Assembly: GCA_033182465.1 (NCBI GenBank)
Contig: CP137320.1
Coordinates: 1-64,000, forward strand
Origin: Sanghuangporus weigelae
Taxonomy: Eukaryota; Basidiomycota; Agaricomycetes; Hymenochaetales; Hymenochaetaceae
Direction: 5' to 3'
Length of the DNA stretch: 64,000 bases
The notes beneath the pieces were generated by a model. That model was not told the DNA's origin. It worked only from the letters and a program-made list of their open reading frames with translations, and did no database searches. Of the stretch, positions 49,142 through 60,956 are shown piece after piece. The translations under genes and the position numbers were made by a program. Within the stretch, counting starts at the first letter, position 1. Each line of letters begins with the position of its first letter.

Positions 49142-51084
49142 GCTTGAATATGAGAGTGAAATCAGGCAGCAGTAGATGTGGTGGACGTCGAGGACGAAAG
49201 AGTCAAGAAATCAGATAAAAAGTTGCATTCCTGGCGCCTGACGTCTTCGCCGTTTTAGGAAACCAGCGCCGATCCTTCGGGATCTGTCCACCGTCCACTT
49301 TACCTGGATAAATTTCTGGCCTTATATTGACATCACAATCAACGAGTTCGATCTAAGTATGTAAAGTATATTCGGAGCCTGTCTTGATCGCTTTTTGTAG
49401 TTTCCATGGCATGTTTCGAAAGCATGCCTCCCTTAGTCCTGGAGCACCATGCACTCGTAGCTTACCATCGGTCAACCACCGGTTACCAGTCCCTTCAAGT
49501 AGTTGAGGGTTCCATCTATCCTGTGACTTTGACCTTAAGTAAGACTCCTCTTATTTTCTAGGAAGTTATGGAGTACATTGGAGCATCACATATACAAGTT
49601 TGTTGCACAGCGAGAAGAAGTAGTACTCGAAGGGAAGTCTAAGAGAGCTTCCCATATACTGGACAACATCTCTGATCCCCGCCGAAAGAGAAGCAACGCT
49701 CCGTTGACCTTCCGATGCACTAGTACTACAGTGCGAAGCGCCACTTCGCATCAACTCTGCCGAGCCTGTAAATTTTAGTATTTTTGTGAAATCTTGTAGA
49801 TCTATCAGAAAAGTGACTAAAGAAAAGAAATCAATATCTCGCAATTTCAAAAAATGCCAAGACATGTTTCAATTTTTTTGGGAAAGAAAATTAAAAAAAT
49901 TCCAATTAAACCCCCGTGTGGTTCGCAAAGTCATTTTAAGGCAAAAGAAAGCATTCTTATAGTAAAGTATGTCTAAACGAAGCACGAAGGCACGGAACGT
50001 GCAAGACAAAAGGGTTGTCGGCAGCACGAGCTTCTCAAGAGCGCCAGACGGTAAAGAAATACAAGTCCCATCCGTTGACCGTTGAATTCCCATTAATGGT
50101 ATTATCATAGTCCAAATAGTCCGTGGGGAGCCATAATAGTACTTACGATCGACTTTTCCTTATGTAATTGCCTTATTTGGAGCGATCGGCTCTCAGTGTT
50201 TCAAATTTCAGAGGAAAAAAATTTGCCCCTCCCCCCAATAAAATAAATTTTGATGAATATATCTTGTATCCCTCTTATTTTTACAAACATCTGCAACACT
50301 ATTCAGAATGATATGGTGGGGGAGATGAGTCTGGAAGTTGACGCGACTTGAGTTGTCGCGTTATACGACGATCCGCACTGTAGTGCTTCTGAACTCCAAG
50401 TTGTACTAGTCACTGCTCGGTGTCGTTCACGTACTGACCGTAAAGACCGGACATCGTATACCGAGGGGCTTGTAGTGCACGACAAGCTAACAAAGGAGGA
50501 AATATTGGAACAACACAGATTCTTGAGTCGAGACAAAAAATACTAGGTGGCTCATGGTCCTGAAATCGGATTTCGCGGCCACCTCCACAGACGGTCCTGA
50601 ATTCTTTCACAATGTGCCATTCACCGCGTGTTGGGTCCATCTAGAAGGGGGGTATACAGGTGCAAACAGATAACCTATTTTAACCTATAACGGCATGTAC
50701 TAGGTTATGTAGATGTATCCGAGCACAGACAGACGAACGCTCTCGAAAATTACCTTGTCAAGGTCTCATGAAGATAATCTAGCATACCCATAGGAAAGGT
50801 GTGAGTATATCATATAGGGACATCTATTGAATGACTCGAATATACCGTCTGTTCAGATCTCTTTGAGGTTGTTCAGGCTCATGTAAAAGAGTTCAAGGTC
50901 CGAAATTTATGTAAGAAGAGAATTATTCACGGTCAGGCTAGGATTGCAATTAAATATTGTATTTATTGTATACAGATAAAACAAAAATGATATGATATTA
51001 ATATTAATACTAGTCCTTCTCCGAGACCCGTATTAGGCATATCGCTGGTCCAGACTGAGCGGAAAGGAAACTCGACCTTGAGAG
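49142..51084. other. Intergenic, partly AT-rich
   Basis: About 1.9 kb between the NAP1 start and the degraded region. The first 200 bp should be the NAP1 promoter. Stretches of A and T runs at 49780-49910 and 50210-50270. No gene, tRNA or repeat recognised. Confidence 0.45.
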
Positions 51085-51720
51085 TTGCGTGAGGGTATGA
51101 GGTTGAGCACGCATAGCCGGCGGCACTTCATAAACGTGGAGCATAGAATTCTGCTCGAGATTGAAGAGTCAGCGACAATGAAACGGAAGTCCGAACGCGA
51201 AATTTACACACCTGTATCTCGCCGCCAGCAGTCGAGAAATCGGGTACCTCCCCCTGCATACCAAAGGCATTCGGTTGCTGCGGTTGCGCATGTGAACTCA
51301 GGAACTGGAACGTATTCATCATGTTAAATTTGCCTTCTCTTTGCTGCGCCGCAACCTGTCCCGTTCACTTGCTCCTGCTGTCCACCAGCTGAACTGGCAT
51401 TCATTGTAGGAGTAGTCGTTATTCGAGCTCGTGTTTGTCTCCAGGAGCTGCGGAAGCTTGATTGCAGGAGGCGCTGGTTGGTAGAGGTCCGTTTGCTGCG
51501 CTGGAGCTCCCGGGGCGCTTGTCGAGCAACGGCTCTACTGGAGTACAAAGCTAAGAGGTCCCGGAACAATGCTCTGGACAGTCTGAGCTGAAATTTGCGC
51601 AGACAGTGAATGACCATGATCATGCCCATATCCTCCAATGACGAGATGGGACCCGACTCCAGCGAAAAGCTTGCGAGCGCATTTCGGGTATCAATTGTGA
51701 GACTCCCGCTGTTAGGACCA
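51085..51720 (-). pseudogene. Possible decayed coding region, family unknown
   Basis: On the minus strand protein-like segments occur in shifting frames: GSLTIDTRNALASFSLESGP (about 51640-51700), SLSAQISAQTVQSIVPGPLS (about 51560-51610), APAQQTDLYQPAPPAIKLPQ and NTSSNNDYSYNE (about 51400-51510), and MMNTFQFLSSHAQPQQPNAF (about 51270-51322). The last reaches a GT donor after GGEIQ. The composition (Gln, Pro, Ser, Asn) is that of regulatory proteins. The frame changes without clear splice sites, so I lean to a broken gene, but a live multi-exon gene is not excluded. Family not recognised. Confidence 0.3.
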
Positions 51721-52312
51721 GTGTTTTTAGACGAGGTGGTCAGTCTAAGCGTACCGGAACAAGTCCCTGCTTATTCCTTCAGATGATAATTGATCGGAGA
51801 TGGAGCGAAGGTTATAGATGTACTACTTTAGAAGCGAGCGATAGGCTCAAGCTTGACCTCAGTAGTGGAACAGGGTTTCAATCAAAGGGTACAGTCTTCG
51901 ATTGAGAGTACAAAATAATTTTGCTGAGGGACAATGCCCCGCTCAGCTGGCCCTTAAATAACCTATTTACTAAATGGTACCGACTACCTATTACTACCGA
52001 CTACAGCCTTGCTATTGGTCTAGACAATATGTTTTCTCTGACACCAGTACTCTACTCTGGTGCCAACACCGATACTTTCCTCTAGTGTTGAATCACAATA
52101 TTTCTACCATATTAGGAGGGTTTGTTTGAGTCCTACTACCCCGATGCTTCGAGAAGCTTCTTCCGTGCTTCCTCCGATCTGCAATCGTTATCACATGTTA
52201 ATTTCTCCTTATCTTTACCCCGCGATCCTTCTCCGTTCCCAGACGGGTTCTCATGATAGTTGCCAAGCTATCGCTTCTCTGGCGCTCCGTTCCCGGGCCG
52301 AGCTTCTGCCGC
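51721..52312. other. Non-coding stretch before the orphan ORF end
   Basis: About 590 bp with no coding signal. It carries short repeated CTACTAC/ACCGACTA-type words at 51980-52010 and 52125-52140. I looked for the ends of a mobile element here and found no matched repeat. Confidence 0.4.
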
Positions 52313-53188
52313 TTAATCCTCGATCATGGGGGAGATAGTGATATCAGGGTTAGAGATCGGCAGAACTTGCCGATCTTCTCTCGGCGCATGAGTGTACTCC
52401 GCTACACTCCTTCTGTGCCTCGCCGCGACTTCGATGTCCGATAGTTGTAGTCCTGGGCCCGTGGTTAGCCGTAGCCTCTGTCCAACGTGCTCGCGGCTAT
52501 TCCACTCATCAACTGTAATTACCCCTGGCTCTGACGCTCGCCAAGCCTGCATCAAGCGTTCTATCGCTTCTTCCGTAAGAAGTTCAATGTCCGAAGGTGG
52601 CCGCTTGTAAACTGGCCAATCTACTTCCACTGCCGTGTGACTGCACAAGGTCTGGTGCCGATGCTGATTGATCCAAGCTCGCACGCCGACCTTCAATGCA
52701 TAGACATCCCTATCGCTAAGCCATATGGATACCTCATGGTCGTATGCACTCATTCCGTGGTTCGGTAATGGTTGGTCTTCTGTTCGTTCCGAGGGTCCGG
52801 GCTTATGCCGAATCTTGACATCGGCTGCTTCCCTGGACACTAACCGTTCCGTGAAGTTCTTCATGAGCCATTCCGCAAGTACCCAGCTTCGTTGGTAGGC
52901 CAAGTAACAATTGGCGCACACCAAGCTCTCGTGTACAAATCTTCTAGTTGCACCACGCCGATAATGTCTTCGTTGCAGGAGTTCCGTATACCTTGCGACA
53001 TTTCTTTCTTCCATCGCCGCCAGACTGCGTTCCGGCGGTGGAGTATGTCCAATGTACATATTAGTTAGTCCTAATTGCAAATCATTAGAGTCCTCCGTGT
53101 CTTCTCCAGACGACCCGTGGTTTGCTACTCTTGAGTCGCCACCACTGTTCTGCCGAAGTAGCCTTTCGAAATAGTCTTGATTTGGCAT
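52313..53188 (-). CDS. Orphan 291-codon ORF, function unknown
   Basis: A single uninterrupted frame from ATG 53188 (MPNQDYFERLLRQNSGGDSR) to 52313, unusual in this window where genes are cut by introns every 100-300 bp. The protein is charged and mostly helical: ERNVARYTELLQRRHYRRGA, VCANCYLAYQRSWVLAEWLM, SIWLSDRDVYALKVGVRAWI, LTEEAIERLMQAWRASEPGV. One C-x2-C pair. No family recognised. The lack of introns and the decayed neighbours on both sides suggest it may come from a mobile element or be a young or captured gene; this is inference. It could also be chance, but 291 codons with balanced composition argue against that. Confidence 0.5.
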   Translation of the reverse strand: MPNQDYFERLLRQNSGGDSRVANHGSSGEDTEDSNDLQLGLTNMYIGHTPPPERSLAAMEERNVARYTELLQRRHYRRGATRRFVHESLVCANCYLAYQRSWVLAEWLMKNFTERLVSREAADVKIRHKPGPSERTEDQPLPNHGMSAYDHEVSIWLSDRDVYALKVGVRAWINQHRHQTLCSHTAVEVDWPVYKRPPSDIELLTEEAIERLMQAWRASEPGVITVDEWNSREHVGQRLRLTTGPGLQLSDIEVAARHRRSVAEYTHAPREDRQVLPISNPDITISPMIED

Positions 53189-53446
53189 CGCAACTCGGTG
53201 TGTAAAATTTAGCCCACGCCGTATTAGATAACCACAATTTTCGTAACACCCGCCTGATCCAGCGATGGAAAGCTCAGCAGAAGCGAAAGCAGCAGTGCCT
53301 GACCTTGTCCTTCGGATTCGCTCATATCGAAGTCCGTAAGATCCGCAACCTCCACTTCAAGCACACTTCTGCAAGCCCCGTTCACATACCCGTCAGCGCC
53401 GTAAGGCAATCCATCGCCAGACATCGAATCGAGTTCGCTGAAGTAG

Positions 53447-53797
53447 TTCCGTCGCGAGTGCTGCCTGCGAAAGAACAAGGCGAAGGCAGCAGCAGCACAG
53501 GAGGAAGACCCGATAACGCGATGACAGCGCCAAGCGGGCCTTTCAAAGACGATTAAGCATCAGTGGTGTGCGTTATCTGCGGAAGAGCGCAAATACTGGG
53601 ATGACCTAGCGAAGCAAAGAAAGAAGGAGCACAAGGAGATGTACCTGTGGTGCGTCTATCAACCTAGCCGCTCCGATAAGAAAAACAGGAAGGATCAGTC
53701 GACAGCGAGTGGGAAGGCAAAGAAGGAGGAGGAGGGCAAGAAGGACAAGCGAGATCGCACAACGTCGATGAGTCGCATTCGCGGTACCAATGTATGA
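53447..53797 (+). pseudogene. HMG-box DNA-binding domain remnant
   Basis: HMG boxes bend DNA; in fungi they occur in mating-type and sexual-development regulators. The frame from TTC at 53447 reads FRRECCLRKNKAKAAAAQEE, then a TGA near 53524, then TIKHQWCALSAEERKYWDDL and AKQRKKEHKEMYLWCVYQP, ending in a basic tail (SDKKNRKDQSTASGKAKKEE). The W..LS.EERKYWDDLA..RKKEHKEMYP pattern is the second half of a MATA_HMG-type box. The first strand and helix (normally PRPRNAFILFR) are not recognisable, and the TGA sits at a CGA-like position, consistent with C-to-T decay at a CpG. I infer a broken host transcription-factor gene. Confidence 0.72.
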
Positions 53798-55810
53798 GCA
53801 CGGAACAGCTCTGCATGTTCAGCAAATAGCACAGTTAGTACGATGAGCATATCTTCGTCTGCGTCAACCGTGGACTCGGAGGTCAAGATGAACGCATTCT
53901 CCGGTCACTTGATATAGTCCTCGTCTCCACGCTTTGGCCGTCACTCAGTACCAGGGAACTGGAGAGTGTGTGCATGCGGGTTTGGAGGAAGTGCGTGGGC
54001 AGAGCAAGAGGAGATGGAAGATTTTTATTGATGGAAAGAAGAGCTTCTGCAGTCTGCAACTGACCTACTTTGCTCCTGACGCAGTCAACAATAGCAGTGG
54101 CACATATGTGCTCAACCCATCCATTGACTGTGACATAGCAAGTAGAAAGGTTATCAGGTGTGCATAACCATTATATCTTATTATAAAAATCAATGCAGCC
54201 GGTGCTTGGACCACAAAGAGGCAAGGTGGACGACGACGACACGACATGGTGGTTCAGGGTTAAGGAGGAACCAGGAATGTGGGGATCTGTGAAAACACGA
54301 AGTCCATTTCTTCATTCACATCTAGTACAGATGACTGTAGATCACCTGGAGTGCATTGCATAGATCAAATTAGATTATCTAGTTCTACGTTTTTGAATGT
54401 TCTGAACAGATGATCTATGAGTAAGACCTTATAGGTATACAAAGAGCTTCTGATTTTGTCTTTCAAGATAATAGACTAAGAGAATCTGGAACAAGACTTT
54501 CATAGGTAATAAAAAGATTATATATTTTCGTCTATGCACTGACTTATCTAGGTCATCTACTGCCATACTAGGAAATATACTTCCAGTTGATCTGCATCTA
54601 TCTAGACAGGTACGAATAGATAGGCCCGACACGCAGTGATTGGCGTAAACCTCGCATCGTAAGTCAAAAACCCAGACGGCCTCGTTAGTAGAAACGAGTA
54701 TACGAGTCCTGGCAATTTCGGACAATTACCTTCCATACCGCATTCATCACCTATCGCTATCCATCGCAACATCCATGAAGCATGTACCTCGCCAAACGAT
54801 GTCTCATTTCCTCAAATAGTTCAGAGTAATTTATTCGCTGATCGTCGTGAAGACGAAGTTTAAGATAAAACACAAACGAAGGGAAAAGGCAACTCGCAAG
54901 TCCGCGAACCGCATCCGCAATCGATCACCACATTGATCCGTGATGGCGTTGCCTATGCTGTTGCCAGTGCTCAGGCATTTCAGATGTCTGGGTGGGCGTC
55001 TCTAGAGATCGGCAGGCGTTTCTTCTGCCTGCAAGATGATTCAGTCGCCATGGGAAGTAAATTTGTGTATGATGTGCAGATGACGTGATTTCACAACTCC
55101 TCTTTTTAATACGAGACATTTATGAAGGGCTGGTGAGAACCAGAGATGGCGCAGAAATGAGAGACCTTGTGACCTTTTGAGGCAGGTTCATGCGGGTATT
55201 TTTGTCATAGTACAAACCTCAAAAGCAAGTCAGACGACAAAAACCAATTGCATGCAAGTTTTTCAAATCGATGAACCCACTGTCGCGCGCGCCTTTAAGT
55301 ATTATTTAAGTCGGCCTTGCGTACTTTTTCACCGTGTGACCGAATCATCACAGGTCATCACCCGCGATAAGCTAACACGCAGTTTCGTCTGTTTCGAAAA
55401 AAGAAAGAGCATAACGAAACCCTTGGGATCGTCTGAGAACGACGAGATAATCTGCAAGGAGCAGACAAATCAATCGAAGTGCAATGCACGCCCCTTCATA
55501 GACAGCTTGGCTAAGATGACTTGACTCTCAGAGGTCAGCATTTCGCTACGTGTAAAGGAGCTCTCCCGTAAGCTTCGAGACTTTGGTTCAGGCGCTCGAG
55601 CTGCGCCGGGAAATCCTTGATGGGAAATGGATAAATAGGAGGTGCGGGAAGTTGCTAGGAAAAGGAAATATAGACGCGGTGATGAAGGAAAAGCTATTTT
55701 GAGACAGGTCATTAAACAGTGACTTCCCGGAGCAACCAGGTTTAACAAATGCTTACAACACTCACTGAAATAACTCGATATAGAACATATGATCAAGTAG
55801 AATCGATTCA
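53798..55810. other. Long intergenic region, nothing recognised
   Basis: About 2 kb with scattered ORFs under 120 codons on both strands and no family motif. Some of 53800-54170 could be a decayed continuation of the HMG-box gene (for example SISSSASTVDSEVKMNAFSG at 53842). This cannot be shown. Confidence 0.4.

Positions 55811-55841
<31 letters not shown>
55811..55841. repeat. (ATT)n microsatellite
   Basis: About ten perfect ATT/TAT repeats. Non-coding. Likely length-polymorphic. Confidence 0.95.
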
Positions 55842-57214
55842 GCCTAAGTAAGTATACTTACATCGGATGGCGAGCGATTTGCTTACGTCAGTAAAGACGC
55901 GTCATGGAGGAGCTGAGTTTTAAACAATTGAATACGGAGGGTAGCCACGTCGACAAGATAGGAGGAACTTGATGAGGAGGGCCCTCAGATCAGATTCTTT
56001 GTTTAGAAGTCGATCTATCCTCGAGGTCAGGGATGAAGTAAATCAATCGCTGCAAGAGGTGGGAAAGGAGACTCGGACGAGAAAGGATGAGTCTCCATTT
56101 CTTGCAGGGGAACGTGGTATGTTTCTCCGAGGTTACCGACATGCGACAGAGAAATTCGTTTACTGAGAGGCAAGGAAAGTGAGAAAGGGAGAGGGATAGG
56201 CGACAAGCGCGAAGCGATGGCGCTGTCCGGGGGAGACGACGCCTCTGACCGGAGGAGAAATACAGAGCAGATATTGAGCACACCGGAGAACAAGCAAATC
56301 AGAGCACCGGGTCGGCCGTGAGAAGTATATCATGTGACCTCGGTCGTTGCCGGAAGAGAGATAATAGAGTGATGCCCTGTCGTTGATGATCCTGGCTCTA
56401 TCCCCCCACAGATGTTCTGAGCTCTCGACGGTGCTCCCCCTTTCCGTACTCCCCTTCCCTTCGTTCTCCTTCTTCCCGACAAGCCCCTAGCCGACACAAG
56501 GATACCGCCTGGAGTGCGTAGCTTTATTCTCTAATTTTTTGCGACTTTCCGCATGCTTATCTCCTCTCTGCATGATTTTTTCTTTGCCATCAATGGTAAC
56601 GACGACGCCCTGCTCGACGATGCTCGTGTCTTCGACGAGTAGATCTCGCGACCCTTGCCGGCTTCTCGCAATCCGCCTTCGTATTTTCTGCCTTAAACTG
56701 CACGATTAGCCCTACACCTCGCTTACCCTTCAGTCAGTACGCTTGAGATTACTCGCGACTGATCTACACTACATCTACACCACCGATTACTTGCCATCGA
56801 AACTACCCAACTCGCCATAAGCACGTCGACGAGTCTCTTGAATTCCGCCAGAACAAATCCCGGATTCCGCTGAGCAATCGCGTATCCGCTTCTTATTTCT
56901 CCGCAGTATCAACCAATAGGACACGCCGTGTCCCGCACGCCCTCAAGACAAGATTCACCAGGTTACGCTGAGCAATCGCGAACCTGTCCGTGAATTCTTT
57001 CTGTACCTTTTACGCCTGCATACCTCGCATATCCATCTGTAACCCTTACCGTACACATACCTGGACCTTGTCCCACTCGGTCACCGATTACTCCGCTCGG
57101 AATTTTTTTTCTTTCAACTTCGCCTCGAAGCCACCCTCAGAAATTAGCACCGATCCCATTACACGCGATACGATATTTGAAACCACCAGCAGTACTAGCA
57201 GTCTACAGCGAAAC
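55842..57214. promoter_or_regulatory. Upstream region of the bHLH gene with a 15-bp direct repeat
   Basis: From about 56390 to 57214 the plus strand is pyrimidine-rich, as is common for fungal promoters and 5' leaders. CGCTGAGCAATCGCG occurs twice exactly, at 56868-56882 and 56966-56980, 98 bp apart and 333 and 235 bp before the start codon. Small upstream ATGs occur (for example 56990). Between 55842 and 56390 nothing is recognised. Confidence 0.5.
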
Positions 57215-58734
57215 ATGTCACTTCCAGAAGTAAACACTCCTTCGTCGACCACCGGCTCCACCGCTGGATCTCCCCCTCCCTTGCAGCTACCGGCGACCCC
57301 GCTGTCGCCCAATCCGGCTGGATTGCCAGTCCCGGTTGATGGTGACAACAACAACAACGTAAGTTCTTTCTCCTTTCTATCAGCGTGTTTGACGTGTCGG
57401 ACACTGCTGACAAACTATTTGATCGCGCGCTGATCTCTGACATTTCTTTTACTCGTTAGAATACAACTACAGCAAACAACAATGCAACGAGCACAGGAAA
57501 GCGAAAGCCGAACAGGCGTGCGAATACGGCCGAGCGCCGTGCAACGCACAACGCAGTAGAGAGAGCACGCCGCGAGACTCTTAATGGCCGCTTCTTGGTT
57601 CGTTGATTTTCTTAAGATTATGGAGTTGTCTATCTTACGGGCTTCTTTCAGGATCTCGCTGCTCTTCTGCCAAACCTCGCAACAGTCAGACGTCCATCGA
57701 AGTCTGCGATTGTCAACTCGAGCATCGCAATGATTCACCAGTCACGCCGCACTCGTCTTCTCGCTGCTCGCGAATTGCGCCTACTTCGCGCCGAGTCTGA
57801 CGCTCTTCGACGCGAGCTTAACGAATGGCGTGCTCGCGCAGGCCTTCCACGTGTTGAGGAGCCGCCTCGTTCTCCAGAGTTCCTTAATTTGATCAGTCCT
57901 CAAGATATTGAAGGAGCAGGTGGTGTCGGTGGATGGGATGGTGAGCGCTTGGGTGAGATGGGCGAAGAGGAGCGGAGGGCATACGAACTCGCCTTACAAG
58001 GTAGTGAGGACGATGGCATGGACGACGGTGATGATGATTTCGTTCGTATGAACCCAGCCTTCAAGGCACCTGCACCGGTTGCCAGTCAAAACGCAGGTCA
58101 GATCAATCAGCTGGGCCTTCAGCAACAGCTCGGCTTCTCGCGTAATCTTGCTTTTGATAGCATGCCATCTCATCCAGCCCTTTCTGCCGGTGTGAATACG
58201 ATGTACGAGCCAAACGGTCTGCCGCACGGGGCATCTCACGCACTGCCCGTTCATCCCGACTTTGCGGTGCGCGCGCAGCAGATCAGTCACGATAAGCTCG
58301 CGAACTGGGTAGCACAGGGCCAAAATCAAAATCAGATTGGCATGTTCCTCGGTCAGCAAAGTCAACAGCAGCATTGGTCACAGCAATTTGCTGCTGCCGG
58401 TGCGGGAAGCTTCACCCCGCCGGTTAGCGCGGGCGGACCTAACTCGCCGATGGGTGGGAATCCGTTCTTCCTTCAGCAGCAGCAGCAGGCTAGTCAGCAA
58501 CAGCTCTACGCGAGTCCAGAACTGGACGATGCGAGCTCAGTAGGCAGCGCTGACGGCATTGGGAACCAGGGAAGCGTAGGCGGTAGTCCAGTCCCTTTTG
58601 ACGTCAGTGGCAACACTGGCGCTGCGTACGGACGCAAACCGAGCCTTTCGATCAGTCTCCCTAGCGCGCCGTATGCTACACCGATCTCCGTCGGTGGTGG
58701 AGATGGACGTCATGTCGCCGCGCTTATGTTTTGA
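57215..58734 (+). CDS. bHLH transcription factor
   Basis: Start ATG at 57215 (MSLPEVNTPSSTTGSTAGSP). An in-frame upstream ATG at 56990 would add an unlikely leader. Three exons: the first ends at the Asn run near 57359, the second covers 57460-57599, the third runs to 58734. The bHLH spans the second and third: basic region RRATHNAVERARRETLNGRF (with the H-E-R core typical of E-box binders), then DLAALLPNLATVRRPSKSAI and VNSSIAMIHQSR, followed by a short coiled coil (RELRLLRAESDALRRELNEW). The long C-terminal half is disordered, rich in Gln, Gly, Asn and Ser (QQLGFSRNLAF, NPFFLQQQQQASQQQL), as in activation domains. About 450 residues. Nuclear regulator; target unknown. Confidence 0.9.
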
Positions 58735-59646
58735 TCCGATGCCACTGGCCAAGTTGACCTCACGACGTTGTCACCCCCGCATAGACTGCTTAACGTCTTT
58801 GGTCTTAGTTATTTATGCCCTGCCGTATGCTGATCCCCCATTAGTGTCTCGCCTGTCTTGCTCTCCGCTTCGTATTTTGTGTCTGTCTGTTTTTCTGTAA
58901 CCCGACGATTAACATATCTATTGTGCTGGCTGTATTTAACTCGTTCATTTGATACAAGTGCTCTGTAATTGAGCATTTGTTTTCTCTTGATCTGAGGTAT
59001 ACGAGTTGCCAATTGGTTCTGCGATGCGATGCGATCGAGTTACAGATGTGTTCCTGATTTCCGATTCTCGACACTCCATTTTTCCCCAGTTTCTTTATCA
59101 TCTCACTTTCAGGCGCTCTCCGGTATTGATCCCAAAGTCGCTCCTTCTTCCTTTCTCGATTTTTTCTTTTTCTTTTCCCACCACCCGCCAAACCCTATCC
59201 ACCGGACTTTCACCCGCCTTGTTCGCACGCAGCTCGCCGTGCGAGAAAATCAAGCTTGTCTTGGTCTGGCTCGTCTCTGTTGTGGGCCTCCCTGTTGTTT
59301 TCTTTTACTTTTTTTCTGTCCCTGCTGTGCTGTTTCTGCTCGTCGATGATCGTTGTTAGTATCAGTATCGTAGTGTGGTGTGTATGCGTATAGTGTGTAC
59401 AGTGTAGTTGAGATTCTGGGCTAATTGCAATGTTATTTAGGAAGTTGAAAGAACTTATTTGACTCGATGTTCTGATTTGGAGCCCTGTCCCAAGTCTCTA
59501 CCATCTACATAATACATCAAGGGGCTTACTTCGCGAAATACAAACGGAAATACAAGGCATGAATGTAATCAATGATGCTACTGCATGAAGCGTCTTTCTC
59601 GCTTGACAGCGACCGTCTTGGGTCAACCACTAGCTGACACTTAGTT
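58735..59646. other. Convergent intergenic space
   Basis: 3' flank of the bHLH gene and of the dehydrogenase gene. T/C-rich tracts at 59150-59340 on the plus strand give small ORFs of low-complexity Phe/Leu/Ser that I do not accept as genes. Confidence 0.5.
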
Positions 59647-60705
59647 TTACCATGGCAATCGAAGCGGCGTCGGGAGGTTCTTCCCAAGAACACGTTCCGC
59701 TTCACCAATGTCACTGTGCAAGACGATTATCTTCAGGAACGTTAACTTCAAGTCCAGATGTCGACTTACCGAGGACCGCGAGGAGCCCAGAATGATCCTG
59801 TGTCTTTGATGGAGAATGTCTCTACGAAATCGAGCGTGGACTTGGCTGCTTCTGATGGCTCGACGGCTGCGATAAACGTGAGTTATCAGTCATGTCCTTG
59901 TGAGTTCAACGCATATAGCTTACCTCCTCCGGAATCCCAGAATTTGTCAAATCCGACCCCTTTCGTCATGTCCGTTCGCATAAACCCAGGCTAATATCGT
60001 ATAAGTATAAAAGAAGAGTATTGGATTGGATTGGATTTGGGACTGACGTGGATCATGACGACTGCGACGCCATCTTCAGCAAGGTCGTGAGACAGCAGTC
60101 GTCCAACCATGTTCGCTGCAGCTTTGCTCCCGTGGTGTCCGTAATTCCCGCCTCCTTCTTCCCTCGTTCGCAATGCGATGGACCCGCCTTCGGTCGTGAT
60201 GAGGACTAGTTTTGCACCTGGTGCGAAGACCTTGGATTTTCGTCTTCAGGGTGTACAGTACATGTCAGTATTGTGAATGAGATAGAGGAGTGATGAAGTT
60301 ATAGTACGAACAGGTGATGAGTTAGGAAGACAGGCGCAATAGCGACAGTCTTGTACATCTCGACCTCATCCACAAAGTTCGGTTTATCCAACGTCTAAAA
60401 ATGACCTCAGTCCATAAGATACCCGCATACACCCAACCAACACTCACTTCAGCTTTGAACAAACCTGCATTAATAATAACAAGATCTATCTTCCGTCCAT
60501 TCAGGATTTTTACGATTTTATCTCCAGCATCTTCATTCGCGACGTCCACTCCATCAATCACAGTGACGCTTTTTGGAAAATGGCCGGGTGTTTGTGGTGG
60601 TGAGCGGACTGTCGCGAAGACAGATGAGCCCCGAGCGTGTAAGTTGCGCACGAGTTCGAGGCCGAGGCCTCGAGAGGCGCCTATAACAAGGGAGGTGGGC
60701 GGCAT
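59647..60705 (-). CDS. Short-chain dehydrogenase/reductase (SDR), C-factor-like
   Basis: SDR enzymes oxidise or reduce small molecules with NAD(P). Start ATG at 60705. The Rossmann motif is LVIGASRGLGLELVRNLHAR near the N-terminus, then ATVRSPPQTP, DVANEDAG and IDLVIINAGLF (the NAG motif). After introns: VDEVEMYKTVAI, then APGAKLVLITTEGGSIAL, and the active-site block GGGNYGHHGSKAAANMVGR with Tyr and Lys in Y-x4-K spacing. Next LSHDLAEDGVAVVMIH | PGFMRTDMTKGVGFDKFWDS, then PSEAAKSTLDFVETF, GSFWAPRGPR, and the end DIGEAERVLGKNLPTPLRLP. Every junction followed keeps frame. Substrate unknown; cytosolic. Confidence 0.9.
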
Positions 60706-60956
60706 ATTGTTCAGAGATCGTTCGTGTTCGTCTCTTACTTGGAATCATGAAAAGATAGTCAAGCTATGACGTATTAGCGGTCGTAGTTCAAATTGGCGTG
60801 CGACGATGGCGCGACGAAAGCCAAACCCATAACATGTATAATCCCATATATGTACCTCAATAATTAATATTGAATTATTGATTCTCACAGGTCGATCCGT
60901 TGGGATATCAGTACTAGTCTCAACTAATGCTAAGTAATAGACAGGACAGGCAAGCT

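Noticed and set aside
51930-52140. Retroelement long terminal repeat
   Set aside because: The sequence has an LTR-like look but I found no second copy, no element proteins and no flanking duplication.
59150-59359. Phe/Leu-rich ORF after the bHLH gene
   Set aside because: Low-complexity pyrimidine tract in a 3' flank; no homology signal.
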